Source: Sphingomonas mali NBRC 15500
Lineage (GTDB): Bacteria > Pseudomonadota > Alphaproteobacteria > Sphingomonadales > Sphingomonadaceae
Length of the DNA stretch: 64,000 bases
Direction: 5' to 3'
Assembly (NCBI RefSeq): GCF_001598415.1
Contig: NZ_BCYX01000004.1
Location: forward strand, 1 to 64,000
Shown: piece after piece, positions 55,381 to 64,000 of the stretch
Position numbering within the stretch: the first letter of the stretch is position 1
Layout: every line of letters starts with the position of its first letter
Notes under the pieces: generated by a model
What the model saw: the letters and a program-made list of their open reading frames with translations, nothing else
Database searches by the model: none
What the model was told of the DNA's origin: nothing
Translations under genes and position numbers: made by a program

Positions 55381-57621
55381 ATGAATATGCACGAGACCCT
55401 TTTACCGGACCATCGCGGTCCGGAGGCCCGGTTGGAAGGCCCCTCGGTCGGCACCGACTTCCTGCGCGTGCTGAGGCGACGCTACCGCGAACTTCTCGCC
55501 ACGATGGCCCTGATCCTCGGCATCACGGTGGTTGCCCTGCTCGTTATCGAACCGCGATATCGGGCAACCGCGGTGATGCGCGTCGATACGGACGATCTCG
55601 ATCTCAGCAGTGACGACGCCGCCGCGCCAACCTCTATCCGCGACCTGGAATTGCGGCGTGCTCACCAGATCGAAACCCAGCTTCAGCTGTTGAACTCGCG
55701 ATCGGTGGCGCGCCGGGTGGTGCGCGATCTGGCGCTGTATGACGATCCCGAATTCAATCCCACGGCCGGGCAACCCATGCCGACTGCCTCAGTGGCCAAA
55801 TCGCGCCCAGCCGCCGGGACGAAGCCAAAGCCTCCCGAGGTGCCGCCCCAATTGATCGAAAAAGTCACCGACCGACTGCAATCCGCGGTCAAGGTCGATC
55901 AGGATGGCCAGACCAGTTTCATCAACGTCAGCGCCACGTCCGTCAGCCCGGCCAAGGCCGCCCGAATAGCGAACAAGATCACCTCGTCCTACATCGATAT
56001 CCAGATCACCGAGCGGCGCGCTGCCCAGCGCCGCGTGGCGGAGGCGTTGGGGCGCCGCGTCGAGGAACTGCGTCAGCAGCTTCTCGCCACCAATTGGTCG
56101 ATCGCGTCCTACCGCCGCAGCCACAACATCGATCCCGGCCCCGGCAGTGATGCCAATTCGGCCCAGATGAGCAGGGCGGCGTCCGAACTCGCCGCCGCTC
56201 GTGCCGCGCGTGCCGAAGCAGGCGCCCGCAGCGCCGGCGCGGGTGCGAGCGGGCAATTAATGTCTCCCTTGCTCGCGACGTTGCGGGCGCAGGAGAACGC
56301 CACGAACCAGCGCCTCGCCCAATTATTGACCATGTATGGCCACGCCCATCCCGATGTGCAGAAGGCGGAGGCCGAGCTCGAGCAGATCCGCCGTGGCATC
56401 GGAGCGGAAACCGGTCGGCTCCGGCAACAGTTCAGCAATGACGCCTCGGCGCAAGGAGCCCGCGTGGGCACGCTGGCAGGCGACCTTGGCAGCATGCGCT
56501 CGCAATCGCTCGAGCGTGGCATGCTGAGCGTTCCGCTGGCCGATCTCGAGCGCAACGCGACGGCGACACAAACGGTCTATCTGTCGCTCCTGTCGCGATT
56601 GAAGCAAACGCTGCGGCAGAGCGATCTGGTCAAAGCGGATGCCTCCGTCGCTTCCGCGGCATTGTTGCCGACCCAACCCAGCTTCCCGCGCACCATGCCG
56701 ATGCTGGGGGCAGCGCTTGCCGCGTCGATGATCATTGGCGTTATCGTCGTCCTTATCTCCGAGGCGACCGACAATCATGTCCGCACCGCGACGCAGATTT
56801 ACGCCCTCACCGGCCTTCCGACCTTCGGGCTGATCCCCGAAGTTCCACGGCGGAACCGCGTACCGGCGCATGTCGCGGTGATCTCGCGACCTTATACGCT
56901 CTTTGCCGAAGCCGTCCGAACGATGGAGGGCAAATTGTCGCGACTGCTGCCACAGCCGAGTGGCAATGTTATCGTCGTGACCTCGCCGCTGCCCGACGAT
57001 GGAAAGACCACCATCGCAATTGCGCTAGCCGCTGCCGCGATAGCGACCTTCCGGACGGCGATCGTCCTAGAATTCGACCTCAGGCGACCAGGTCTCGACG
57101 GCCTGATCGACCGGGATGGCGATGAAAAGGACCTGCTCGACTACCTGCGTGGCGAAGCGACGCTCGACGATATCATCGTGTCGAGCTCGACCTCACCCGG
57201 CTTGAAGGCGATCTTCGTTCGCAAGCCCTTCGCCGATCCCGGCGCCGTTCTCGCCTCTCCGCAGATCAAGGTCCTGATGGACGAACTTCGCACGCGGTTC
57301 GATCAGATCATCGTCAACACGCCGCCTGTCCTCGCGGTCGGCGACGCAAGCTCGGTGGCACGCTTTGCCGACGCCGTGTTGCTGGTTCTGCGCTGGGGCA
57401 AGACGACGCCGGATCTCGTGCAGTCGACGCTGATGCAATTCGATGGCGAAGTGACCGGCGTGGTGTTCAACCGCGTCAACTACGCCAAACATGCTCGGCT
57501 GGCATGTGGCGACGGTCTGCAATATTATCATAAGTTCAAGACCTATTACGGCTCTGGTTCTGCCGGCAACGGCATATCGCGCGCCTTGGCCGCGCTCCCG
57601 ATAGGCATTGCCAAGCCATGA
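55381..57621 (+). CDS. Wzc/ExoP-like polysaccharide co-polymerase with tyrosine autokinase domain
   Basis: 746 residues. A Wzz domain with a first membrane segment (about 30-50, ATMALILGITVVALLVI), a long coiled-coil periplasmic region (about 220-420) and a second segment (GAALAASMIIGVIVVLIS) are followed by a cytoplasmic BY-kinase domain. The P-loop is SPLPDDGKTT (Lys542), with Asp where the usual PGEGK has Gly. Walker A' is LEFDLRRP with Glu564 for the first Asp. A tyrosine cluster ends the protein (YYHKF, TYYG). ATG 55381 follows a GGGG run by 9 nt; an extension to 55255 would add a lipoprotein-like leader unsuited to this family. Confidence 0.88.
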   Translation: MNMHETLLPDHRGPEARLEGPSVGTDFLRVLRRRYRELLATMALILGITVVALLVIEPRYRATAVMRVDTDDLDLSSDDAAAPTSIRDLELRRAHQIETQLQLLNSRSVARRVVRDLALYDDPEFNPTAGQPMPTASVAKSRPAAGTKPKPPEVPPQLIEKVTDRLQSAVKVDQDGQTSFINVSATSVSPAKAARIANKITSSYIDIQITERRAAQRRVAEALGRRVEELRQQLLATNWSIASYRRSHNIDPGPGSDANSAQMSRAASELAAARAARAEAGARSAGAGASGQLMSPLLATLRAQENATNQRLAQLLTMYGHAHPDVQKAEAELEQIRRGIGAETGRLRQQFSNDASAQGARVGTLAGDLGSMRSQSLERGMLSVPLADLERNATATQTVYLSLLSRLKQTLRQSDLVKADASVASAALLPTQPSFPRTMPMLGAALAASMIIGVIVVLISEATDNHVRTATQIYALTGLPTFGLIPEVPRRNRVPAHVAVISRPYTLFAEAVRTMEGKLSRLLPQPSGNVIVVTSPLPDDGKTTIAIALAAAAIATFRTAIVLEFDLRRPGLDGLIDRDGDEKDLLDYLRGEATLDDIIVSSSTSPGLKAIFVRKPFADPGAVLASPQIKVLMDELRTRFDQIIVNTPPVLAVGDASSVARFADAVLLVLRWGKTTPDLVQSTLMQFDGEVTGVVFNRVNYAKHARLACGDGLQYYHKFKTYYGSGSAGNGISRALAALPIGIAKP

Positions 57622-57667
57622 TCGCCGCACCCCCGTTCTATCCTTTGACGTGGCGTTTGTAGTGCTG

Positions 57668-58447
57668 ATGGCCAACCCGGATCAGCCATCGGACACCGAC
57701 AATGTAAGAATGCTGCCGCTCCCGGGCCGCCGCGCCAAGCAGCCGCTTTCTCCGGGAGGAACGGGCCCGCCCAAGGCCCGGCTGCTTATCGTCGATCCGC
57801 GATCGCTGACGCGGGATTGCCTGGTCGCCGCATTGCAAGACGCGTCCGATGTCGCATCCGCGGTCGCAGTCGCGAATCTCGAGGAAGCCGTCGCCGTCAT
57901 CGAGACAAACCGCATCGACGCCGTGGTGGTCAATCTCGCAGCGGATCCGTTCAGCGAGGCGGATCTCGGCAACATCGTGACCACATTGGGCGGCCTGGGC
58001 GGGATGCGGGTGGTCATCACATTGACCAACTCGATCGCAGCGCCCTATGCGGCAGCCGCGCTTCGGCAAGGCGTCCGCGTGTTTCTTGGCAGCGATACGC
58101 CCTTCGATCGAATCATCGAGGCGATCCGCTTCGCCTGCGCAGGCTGGATGGTCTATCCCGCGTTCGATTTCTCGCTTCTCACCACCATCGATGCGGGCAT
58201 CTTCCCCGCGATGGAACGCGGCAGCGAAACCGCATGCACGCCGCGGCAGCTTCAGGTGCTCGACGGACTCGAACGCGGGTTGACCAACAAGAGCATCGCC
58301 CTGGCGCTTGGTATCAGCGAGCGCGCCGTCAAGGCGCACGTCAAGGAATTGATGCGCCGGCTGAAGGCCAATAATCGAACCCAGGTGGTCGCGCTCGCGT
58401 CGCACTTCTCGAAAGCTCGCTCGACGACGCCGCCTCCCCGTCCCTGA
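57668..58447 (+). CDS. LuxR/NarL-type regulator with degenerate receiver
   Basis: About 259 residues. The receiver-like domain begins LLIVDPRSLTRDCLVAAL, but the phosphoacceptor Asp is Asn89 (VVVNLA), and the usual Lys is missing (VFLGSDTP). It is therefore a phosphorylation-independent pseudo-receiver. The LuxR helix-turn-helix is intact: CTPRQLQVLDGLERGLTNKS and ERAVKAHVKELMRRLKANNRTQ. It follows the Wzc-like gene closely and may be co-transcribed. The start is uncertain: ATG 57668 is used, TTG 57608 is open. It is probably a regulator of polysaccharide synthesis or motility-matrix switching. Confidence 0.84.
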   Translation: MANPDQPSDTDNVRMLPLPGRRAKQPLSPGGTGPPKARLLIVDPRSLTRDCLVAALQDASDVASAVAVANLEEAVAVIETNRIDAVVVNLAADPFSEADLGNIVTTLGGLGGMRVVITLTNSIAAPYAAAALRQGVRVFLGSDTPFDRIIEAIRFACAGWMVYPAFDFSLLTTIDAGIFPAMERGSETACTPRQLQVLDGLERGLTNKSIALALGISERAVKAHVKELMRRLKANNRTQVVALASHFSKARSTTPPPRP

Positions 58448-58590
58448 AAATCACATCACGAAATAATGCCGCGGCAATTGCGAGTATGTCCTTTTGGGCA
58501 AGTTGAGCGGCGCCGTTCGCTCAGGGGATGTCATTGGGCGGCCTGCAGCAAGGAGTCCGTGGTCTCGTAATTGGGCCTGCCGACGTCCGC

Positions 58591-58622
58591 ATAAAACAAT
58601 CCGGCCGTCAGGACACGGCCGG
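58591..58622 (-). terminator. Intrinsic terminator of the ligU-ligI-receptor-dehydrogenase run
   Basis: CCGGCCGT (58601-58608) and ACGGCCGG (58615-58622) form a perfect 8-bp stem with a 6-nt loop. On the minus strand the stem is followed by ATTGTTTTAT. The hairpin includes the stop codon of the alcohol dehydrogenase, so termination is set right at the gene end. Confidence 0.8.
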
Positions 58623-59699
58623 CATCACCAACACCGGCTTGACCACCGACCCTTCGCTGGAGGCGGCGAACGCGCGTTCGATCTCCGCGAAGCGGTAGGT
58701 CCGGACGAGCTTTTCCAGCGGCAATTCGCCGGCGCGATAATGATCGATGAGCCGCGGAATGAAGCGGCGTGGGTCGATGCCGCCCTCGACCACCCCGACG
58801 ACACGCCGGCCGACAGACATGACGGCGGCAGGGTCGATCGAGATCGCTCCGCCGGGCGGATAGGCGCCGACCAGCGCCAGCGTACCACGCGGGGCGAGCA
58901 GGTCGATCGCGCGCTCCACCAATGCCGGAACGCCGGTCGTGTCGACGATATGGTCGAACGGGCCCGACAGCCGTTCGATCGCATCAGCCGTTTCCGTCGC
59001 GCCGAGATCACGCGCCAGATCGAGGCGCGCCGGATGGAGGTCGAGCACCGCGATCCTGCTCGCGCCGAGAATCCGTGCGGCCATCACCGCGGCCAGCCCG
59101 ACCGCACCGCCACCGAACACCGCGATCGACTGGCCGGGTTGCAGGCGCAGCGTTTCCATCACCGTGCCGGCACCGGTCTGGATGCCGCAGCCGAGCGGCG
59201 CGAGCAACGCGAGCGGCAATGCGGGATCGATCGGCACCACATTGTCGGCATGCGCGAGCGCCGAGGTGGCGAAAGCGGACTGGCCGAAGATATTACCCCC
59301 GACGGCCGAGCCATCGCGCCGGATATCGCCCTCGCCCACCGTCCGCGCGCCGAGAAAATTGCGCGGGACGAACTCGTCGCAATAGCCGGGCTGATGGTCG
59401 CCACAGGCCGTGCATCGGCCGCAGCTGTGGAAGCTCAGCAGCACGTGATCGCCCGGCGCGATCCCCTCGACCGCCGAGCCCACCGCCTCGACCACCCCCG
59501 CCCCTTCATGCCCCAGGACCACCGGAAAGGGGATTGGCAACCCGCCGTCGCGCATCACCATGTCGGTGTGGCAGACCCCGCAGGCATGGATCGCGACCCG
59601 CACCTGCTCTGGCCCGGGCGGGTCGATGGTGACAGCGGCGAGGGTGAACTCGCCGCCGGGAGCCTCTACGATCGCGGCCTGTGCTGTCAGTCCCTCCAT
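58608..59699 (-). CDS. Zinc-dependent alcohol dehydrogenase (aryl-alcohol type)
   Basis: 363 residues of the medium-chain dehydrogenase family. Catalytic zinc ligands: Cys40 in HACGVCHTD, and GHEGAGVV with His63-Glu64. Structural zinc: CGRCTACGDHQPGYC. The NAD-binding loop is VFGGGAVGLAAVMAA. It resembles benzyl/aryl-alcohol dehydrogenases (XylB-like). ATG 59699 lies 4 nt after the receptor stop. In a lig-gene context it may oxidise a lignin-derived aromatic alcohol; that is inference. Confidence 0.88.
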   Translation of the reverse strand: MEGLTAQAAIVEAPGGEFTLAAVTIDPPGPEQVRVAIHACGVCHTDMVMRDGGLPIPFPVVLGHEGAGVVEAVGSAVEGIAPGDHVLLSFHSCGRCTACGDHQPGYCDEFVPRNFLGARTVGEGDIRRDGSAVGGNIFGQSAFATSALAHADNVVPIDPALPLALLAPLGCGIQTGAGTVMETLRLQPGQSIAVFGGGAVGLAAVMAARILGASRIAVLDLHPARLDLARDLGATETADAIERLSGPFDHIVDTTGVPALVERAIDLLAPRGTLALVGAYPPGGAISIDPAAVMSVGRRVVGVVEGGIDPRRFIPRLIDHYRAGELPLEKLVRTYRFAEIERAFAASSEGSVVKPVLVMPAVS

Positions 59700-59703
59700 C
59701 GAA

Positions 59704-62319
59704 TCAGAACCGGAAGCCGAACTTGGCATACCATTCGCGCGGCCGGTTATAGGTGCCGAAGAAGACCCCCGCCGACACGTTCGATCCGCCCGAGGTGAGA
59801 TAGCGGCCATCGGTCAGGTTGGTGCCGCCGACCGTCAGCGTCCAATGGTCGCCAGGCTCGCGATAGGTCAGGCTGGCATTGACCGTGTTGGTAGTCGGCC
59901 GGAACAACAGATAGGTGCGCTGTGCGTCGTTCCATGCGCTGGTGGTGTGGCTCCAGTCGGCGAGCAACACCAACGAGCCGCCATTCCCCAGCCTGGTTTC
60001 ATAACGCGGACTGAGGCTGAGCTGCCATTTCGGCGTCTTCGGCAACGCCGCCCCGACCAGCGTCCCCGCCTGGAATACATTGGCCCCGCCCACCGCCGTC
60101 GCGGCGGGGGATACATAGGTGTAATAGGCATCGGTGTAACCGACCGAGCCGTTGATCGTCAGCCCGGTCACGGGTGCGGCGACCATCTCCACTTCGAAGC
60201 CCTTGATCCGCGCATTGCCGGCATTGGCGATGGTCGGCGACGTTCCGATCTGGATGTTGAGCTGGATACCCTGATAGTCGGTCGTGTACGCTGCCGCGTT
60301 GAGCTGAAGCTTGTGGTCGAACCAGGTCGACTTGACGCCGGCTTCCCAGGTCGTCGCCTTTTCCTCATCGAAGCCCGGCGCGACATTGCCCTGCGGATTG
60401 GTCAGGCGCGTGGTCCAGCCGCCGGTCTTGTAGCCCTTCGACCAGCTGCCATAGAGCAGGATGTCCTTGGCGGCATGCAACTGGATGCCGACCTTCGGCG
60501 AGAAGTTGGTGAAGGTCTTGCGGTTGACGCCCGGCACATAGACGCGGACCGGATTGTTCGGGTCCGGGAACGACAATCCCTGCTGGCATGTCACCGGCGC
60601 CAGCGGGAACGGCCCGTTGGGCGTGATGTTGCCATTGGCGTCGGAACAGCCGAACAACTTGTAGTTGAACCCGTTGAGCTCCTGCTGCCCGCCCTCGAAT
60701 TGCTTGTTTTCGCGGGTGTAGCGACCGCCCAGGGTGATGCCGATCAGGTCGATCGGGCGGAAATCCACCTGTCCGAAGGCGGCGTAATTCTCGGTCTTGA
60801 GCGTGTTGGGGCCGTCGACCTGAACCAGCCCTTCGGCGAAGGTGACGTAATCGTGCAGGTCGCCGGCTTCCTTGAAATAATAGGCGCCAAGCACGTAGTT
60901 GAGCTTGTTGTCGAACGCCTTGCCGAGCAGCTGCACTTCCTGGCTGAACTGCCACTGGTTCATCTTGAAGCTGAGCTGGAGAAAATTGAGCGGCGAGCCA
61001 TCGGCATCGAGGCCGGCATTCCAATGCAAGGCGCGATACGCGGTGATCGACTTGATCGCGACATTCTTCGCCAGGTCGATATCGACGATGCCGGACACGC
61101 CCCAGTTCTTCAGGTCGGAATAGCTGTTCCCGGTGGCGTAGCTGCGGTCGGGATCGGCGGTGACGAAGCGGCTGTCCCACGGCAGCCGGTCGTTATTGGG
61201 ATTGCCGTCGACATTGACGCTGGCGACGCTCGGCAGCTTGAATTGCGGGCTGTATTGGGTGCTCGTCACGCCGCACAGCGCCTGCGCGCCGCGCGCGGCG
61301 ATCTGCGCCGACGTGGCGCCGATGCAGAAATTGTACAGCCCGGCAAACAGGAAACCGGTCGTGCCGGTCGGATCGAAGGCAGTGCCCGGCAGGTTAGTCG
61401 TGCCGGCGAAATTGCCCGGCACGGTTTCGGCCGTTCCCAGTAGCTTGTTCGCCGATGTTCCCTTGTCGCGGCTGTAATCGCCCGACAAAGTCAGCCGGAC
61501 CGGGCCGCCATTGTCCCATTTGAGCTTGCCGCGCAGGTTGTAATTGTCATTGGCGCCTTCGCGCTGTGCGCTGTCATAGCCCGCGGCGTCGAACGCGGCG
61601 AAGGACGGCGAATTGTTCGCGCGCGCATCGGGATAGGAAATACGCTTCAGATAGCCGTCGCGCGTCCGCACCCCGAACGTGAGTGACGAGGATAACCCAT
61701 CGGCGATCGGAATATCGACCGTGCCACGCGCCTGGAGCAGATTGAAGCTGCCAGTCGTGATGTCGCCGCTGACGCGGAAGGTCTTGCCCGGGTCGTGGGT
61801 GACGATCGAGATCGCGCCGCCGATCGTGTTGCGCCCGAACAAGGTTCCCTGCGGCCCCTTCAGGATCTCGACGCGCTCGACATCGGGCAGGTCCTGGTTG
61901 GCGCCGACTGTCCGCGCCAGATAGACGCCGTCCAGATAGATGCCGACGCCGGGATCGATGTTGAATGCGAAATCGTCCGAGCCGATGCCGCGGATATAAG
62001 CGGACAGTACGGCGGTGGAGCCGGAGAAGGGCGTGCCGGCGTCGAGATTGACGTTGGGCGCGATCGCCGACAGCTGGGAAATGCTGGTGACCGCCCGCTC
62101 CTTCAGCGTGTCGGCGGTGAAGGCCGAGATCGCGATCGGCACGTCCTGCACATTCTCGGAACGCTTCTGCGCGGTGACGACGATATCGGGAATGCCGCTA
62201 TTGGTTTCGACCTGAGGCGGATCCGCCTGGGGTGGCGTCCCGGGCGCCGCTTGCGCATGCGCGAGCGACGGCAGGATGACGGTGGTCCCCAACAGGATGC
62301 CGATAATTGACGTGCGCAA
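59704..62319 (-). CDS. TonB-dependent receptor
   Basis: Outer-membrane active transporter, 871 residues. The signal peptide MRTSIIGILLGTTVILPSLAHA is followed by a TonB-box/plug start DIVVTAQKRSENVQDVPIAISAF. The plug holds GIYLDGVYLAR and RVEILKGPQGTLFGRNTIGGAI. The barrel ends in a C-terminal Phe (WYAKFGFRF). TTG 62319 is chosen because AGGGGAGGAC lies just before it and it gives a clean signal peptide; a reading to 62388 adds an unlikely leader. Its place among lig genes suggests uptake of an aromatic acid or lignin fragment rather than a siderophore. Confidence 0.94.
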   Translation of the reverse strand: MRTSIIGILLGTTVILPSLAHAQAAPGTPPQADPPQVETNSGIPDIVVTAQKRSENVQDVPIAISAFTADTLKERAVTSISQLSAIAPNVNLDAGTPFSGSTAVLSAYIRGIGSDDFAFNIDPGVGIYLDGVYLARTVGANQDLPDVERVEILKGPQGTLFGRNTIGGAISIVTHDPGKTFRVSGDITTGSFNLLQARGTVDIPIADGLSSSLTFGVRTRDGYLKRISYPDARANNSPSFAAFDAAGYDSAQREGANDNYNLRGKLKWDNGGPVRLTLSGDYSRDKGTSANKLLGTAETVPGNFAGTTNLPGTAFDPTGTTGFLFAGLYNFCIGATSAQIAARGAQALCGVTSTQYSPQFKLPSVASVNVDGNPNNDRLPWDSRFVTADPDRSYATGNSYSDLKNWGVSGIVDIDLAKNVAIKSITAYRALHWNAGLDADGSPLNFLQLSFKMNQWQFSQEVQLLGKAFDNKLNYVLGAYYFKEAGDLHDYVTFAEGLVQVDGPNTLKTENYAAFGQVDFRPIDLIGITLGGRYTRENKQFEGGQQELNGFNYKLFGCSDANGNITPNGPFPLAPVTCQQGLSFPDPNNPVRVYVPGVNRKTFTNFSPKVGIQLHAAKDILLYGSWSKGYKTGGWTTRLTNPQGNVAPGFDEEKATTWEAGVKSTWFDHKLQLNAAAYTTDYQGIQLNIQIGTSPTIANAGNARIKGFEVEMVAAPVTGLTINGSVGYTDAYYTYVSPAATAVGGANVFQAGTLVGAALPKTPKWQLSLSPRYETRLGNGGSLVLLADWSHTTSAWNDAQRTYLLFRPTTNTVNASLTYREPGDHWTLTVGGTNLTDGRYLTSGGSNVSAGVFFGTYNRPREWYAKFGFRF

Positions 62320-62323
62320 AATT

Positions 62324-62333
62324 GTCCTCCCCT
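62324..62333 (-). promoter_or_regulatory. Ribosome binding site AGGGGAGGAC selecting TTG 62319
   Basis: A near-perfect anti-16S match 4-6 nt before a TTG codon, on the minus strand. It decides the receptor's start in the absence of a suitable ATG. Confidence 0.7.
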
Positions 62334-62458
62334 GAACCCGGCCGCTTTGAACGGTCTGATGAAGAGGACTAGCGCACGCCGGCGCCAACGGCTTGGATTG
62401 GAGCGAACGGCCGGCATGGACTCACGCGAACCGCGGGGCATTGGCGAAGTCGTGGCGT

Positions 62459-64000
<1,542 letters not shown>

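Overview
The window is GC-rich, densely coded DNA of an alphaproteobacterium, most probably a sphingomonad (Sphingomonas or a close relative). Three things support this: a mutL / mreBCD-mrdA-rodA neighbourhood with a MutL of the endonuclease type; a block of lig-type protocatechuate 4,5-cleavage genes next to a TonB-dependent receptor; and a large Wzx/Wzy exopolysaccharide locus of sphingomonad style. The window opens with eleven G residues, which looks like a contig end or read artefact.

Layout. 0.4-9.3 kb is housekeeping: an exported alpha/beta hydrolase, mutL (minus), then the cell-elongation operon mreB-mreC-mreD-mrdA(PBP2)-rodA and a tRNA-Lys(CTT). 9.4-15.4 kb is a plant-polysaccharide block: a GH62 arabinofuranosidase lipoprotein, a GH43 enzyme and a beta-helix lyase lipoprotein. 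15.6-58.4 kb is a surface-polysaccharide region. It contains: (a) a translationally coupled glycosyltransferase / histidine kinase / response regulator operon followed by a methyltransferase; (b) a 1263-residue RTX-cadherin protein and a sulfotransferase; (c) a six-gene operon making a CDP-linked, probably C-methylated dideoxy sugar and ending in a membrane GT2, facing a GT-C glycosyltransferase; (d) a minus-strand run of FlaA1/CapD-type dehydratase, aminotransferase, second sulfotransferase, Wzy-like polymerase, short OPX lipoprotein, outer-membrane barrel and beta-helix lyase; (e) a plus-strand run of glycosyltransferases including a GT4-phosphoglycosyltransferase fusion, then a formyltransferase, PIG-L deacetylase, ATP-grasp enzyme, HAD protein and a further GT4; (f) two LuxR-type regulators with degenerate receivers around a Wzx-like flippase and a Wzc-like chain-length protein/BY-kinase. 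58.6-64 kb is aromatic catabolism: a zinc alcohol dehydrogenase, a TonB-dependent receptor, LigI (2-pyrone-4,6-dicarboxylate hydrolase) and the 3' part of LigU (4-oxalomesaconate isomerase), all on the minus strand and ending in a clear intrinsic terminator.

How it fits together (inference). The dehydratase, aminotransferase and formyltransferase could make an N-formylated 4-amino-6-deoxy sugar. The GT4-PGT fusion would load the first sugar on undecaprenyl phosphate and add the second, other glycosyltransferases would extend the unit, and Wzx, Wzy and Wzc would flip, polymerise and control length. The short OPX protein plus the separate beta-barrel would form a two-part outer-membrane exit. 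The CDP-sugar branch, handed to a lipid carrier by the GT2 enzyme and transferred by the GT-C enzyme, would add a side group, and two different sulfotransferases suggest sulfation. The beta-helix lyase is a candidate depolymerase of the same polymer. No complete pathway to a known sphingan (gellan, welan) is visible, so the polymer is probably something else.
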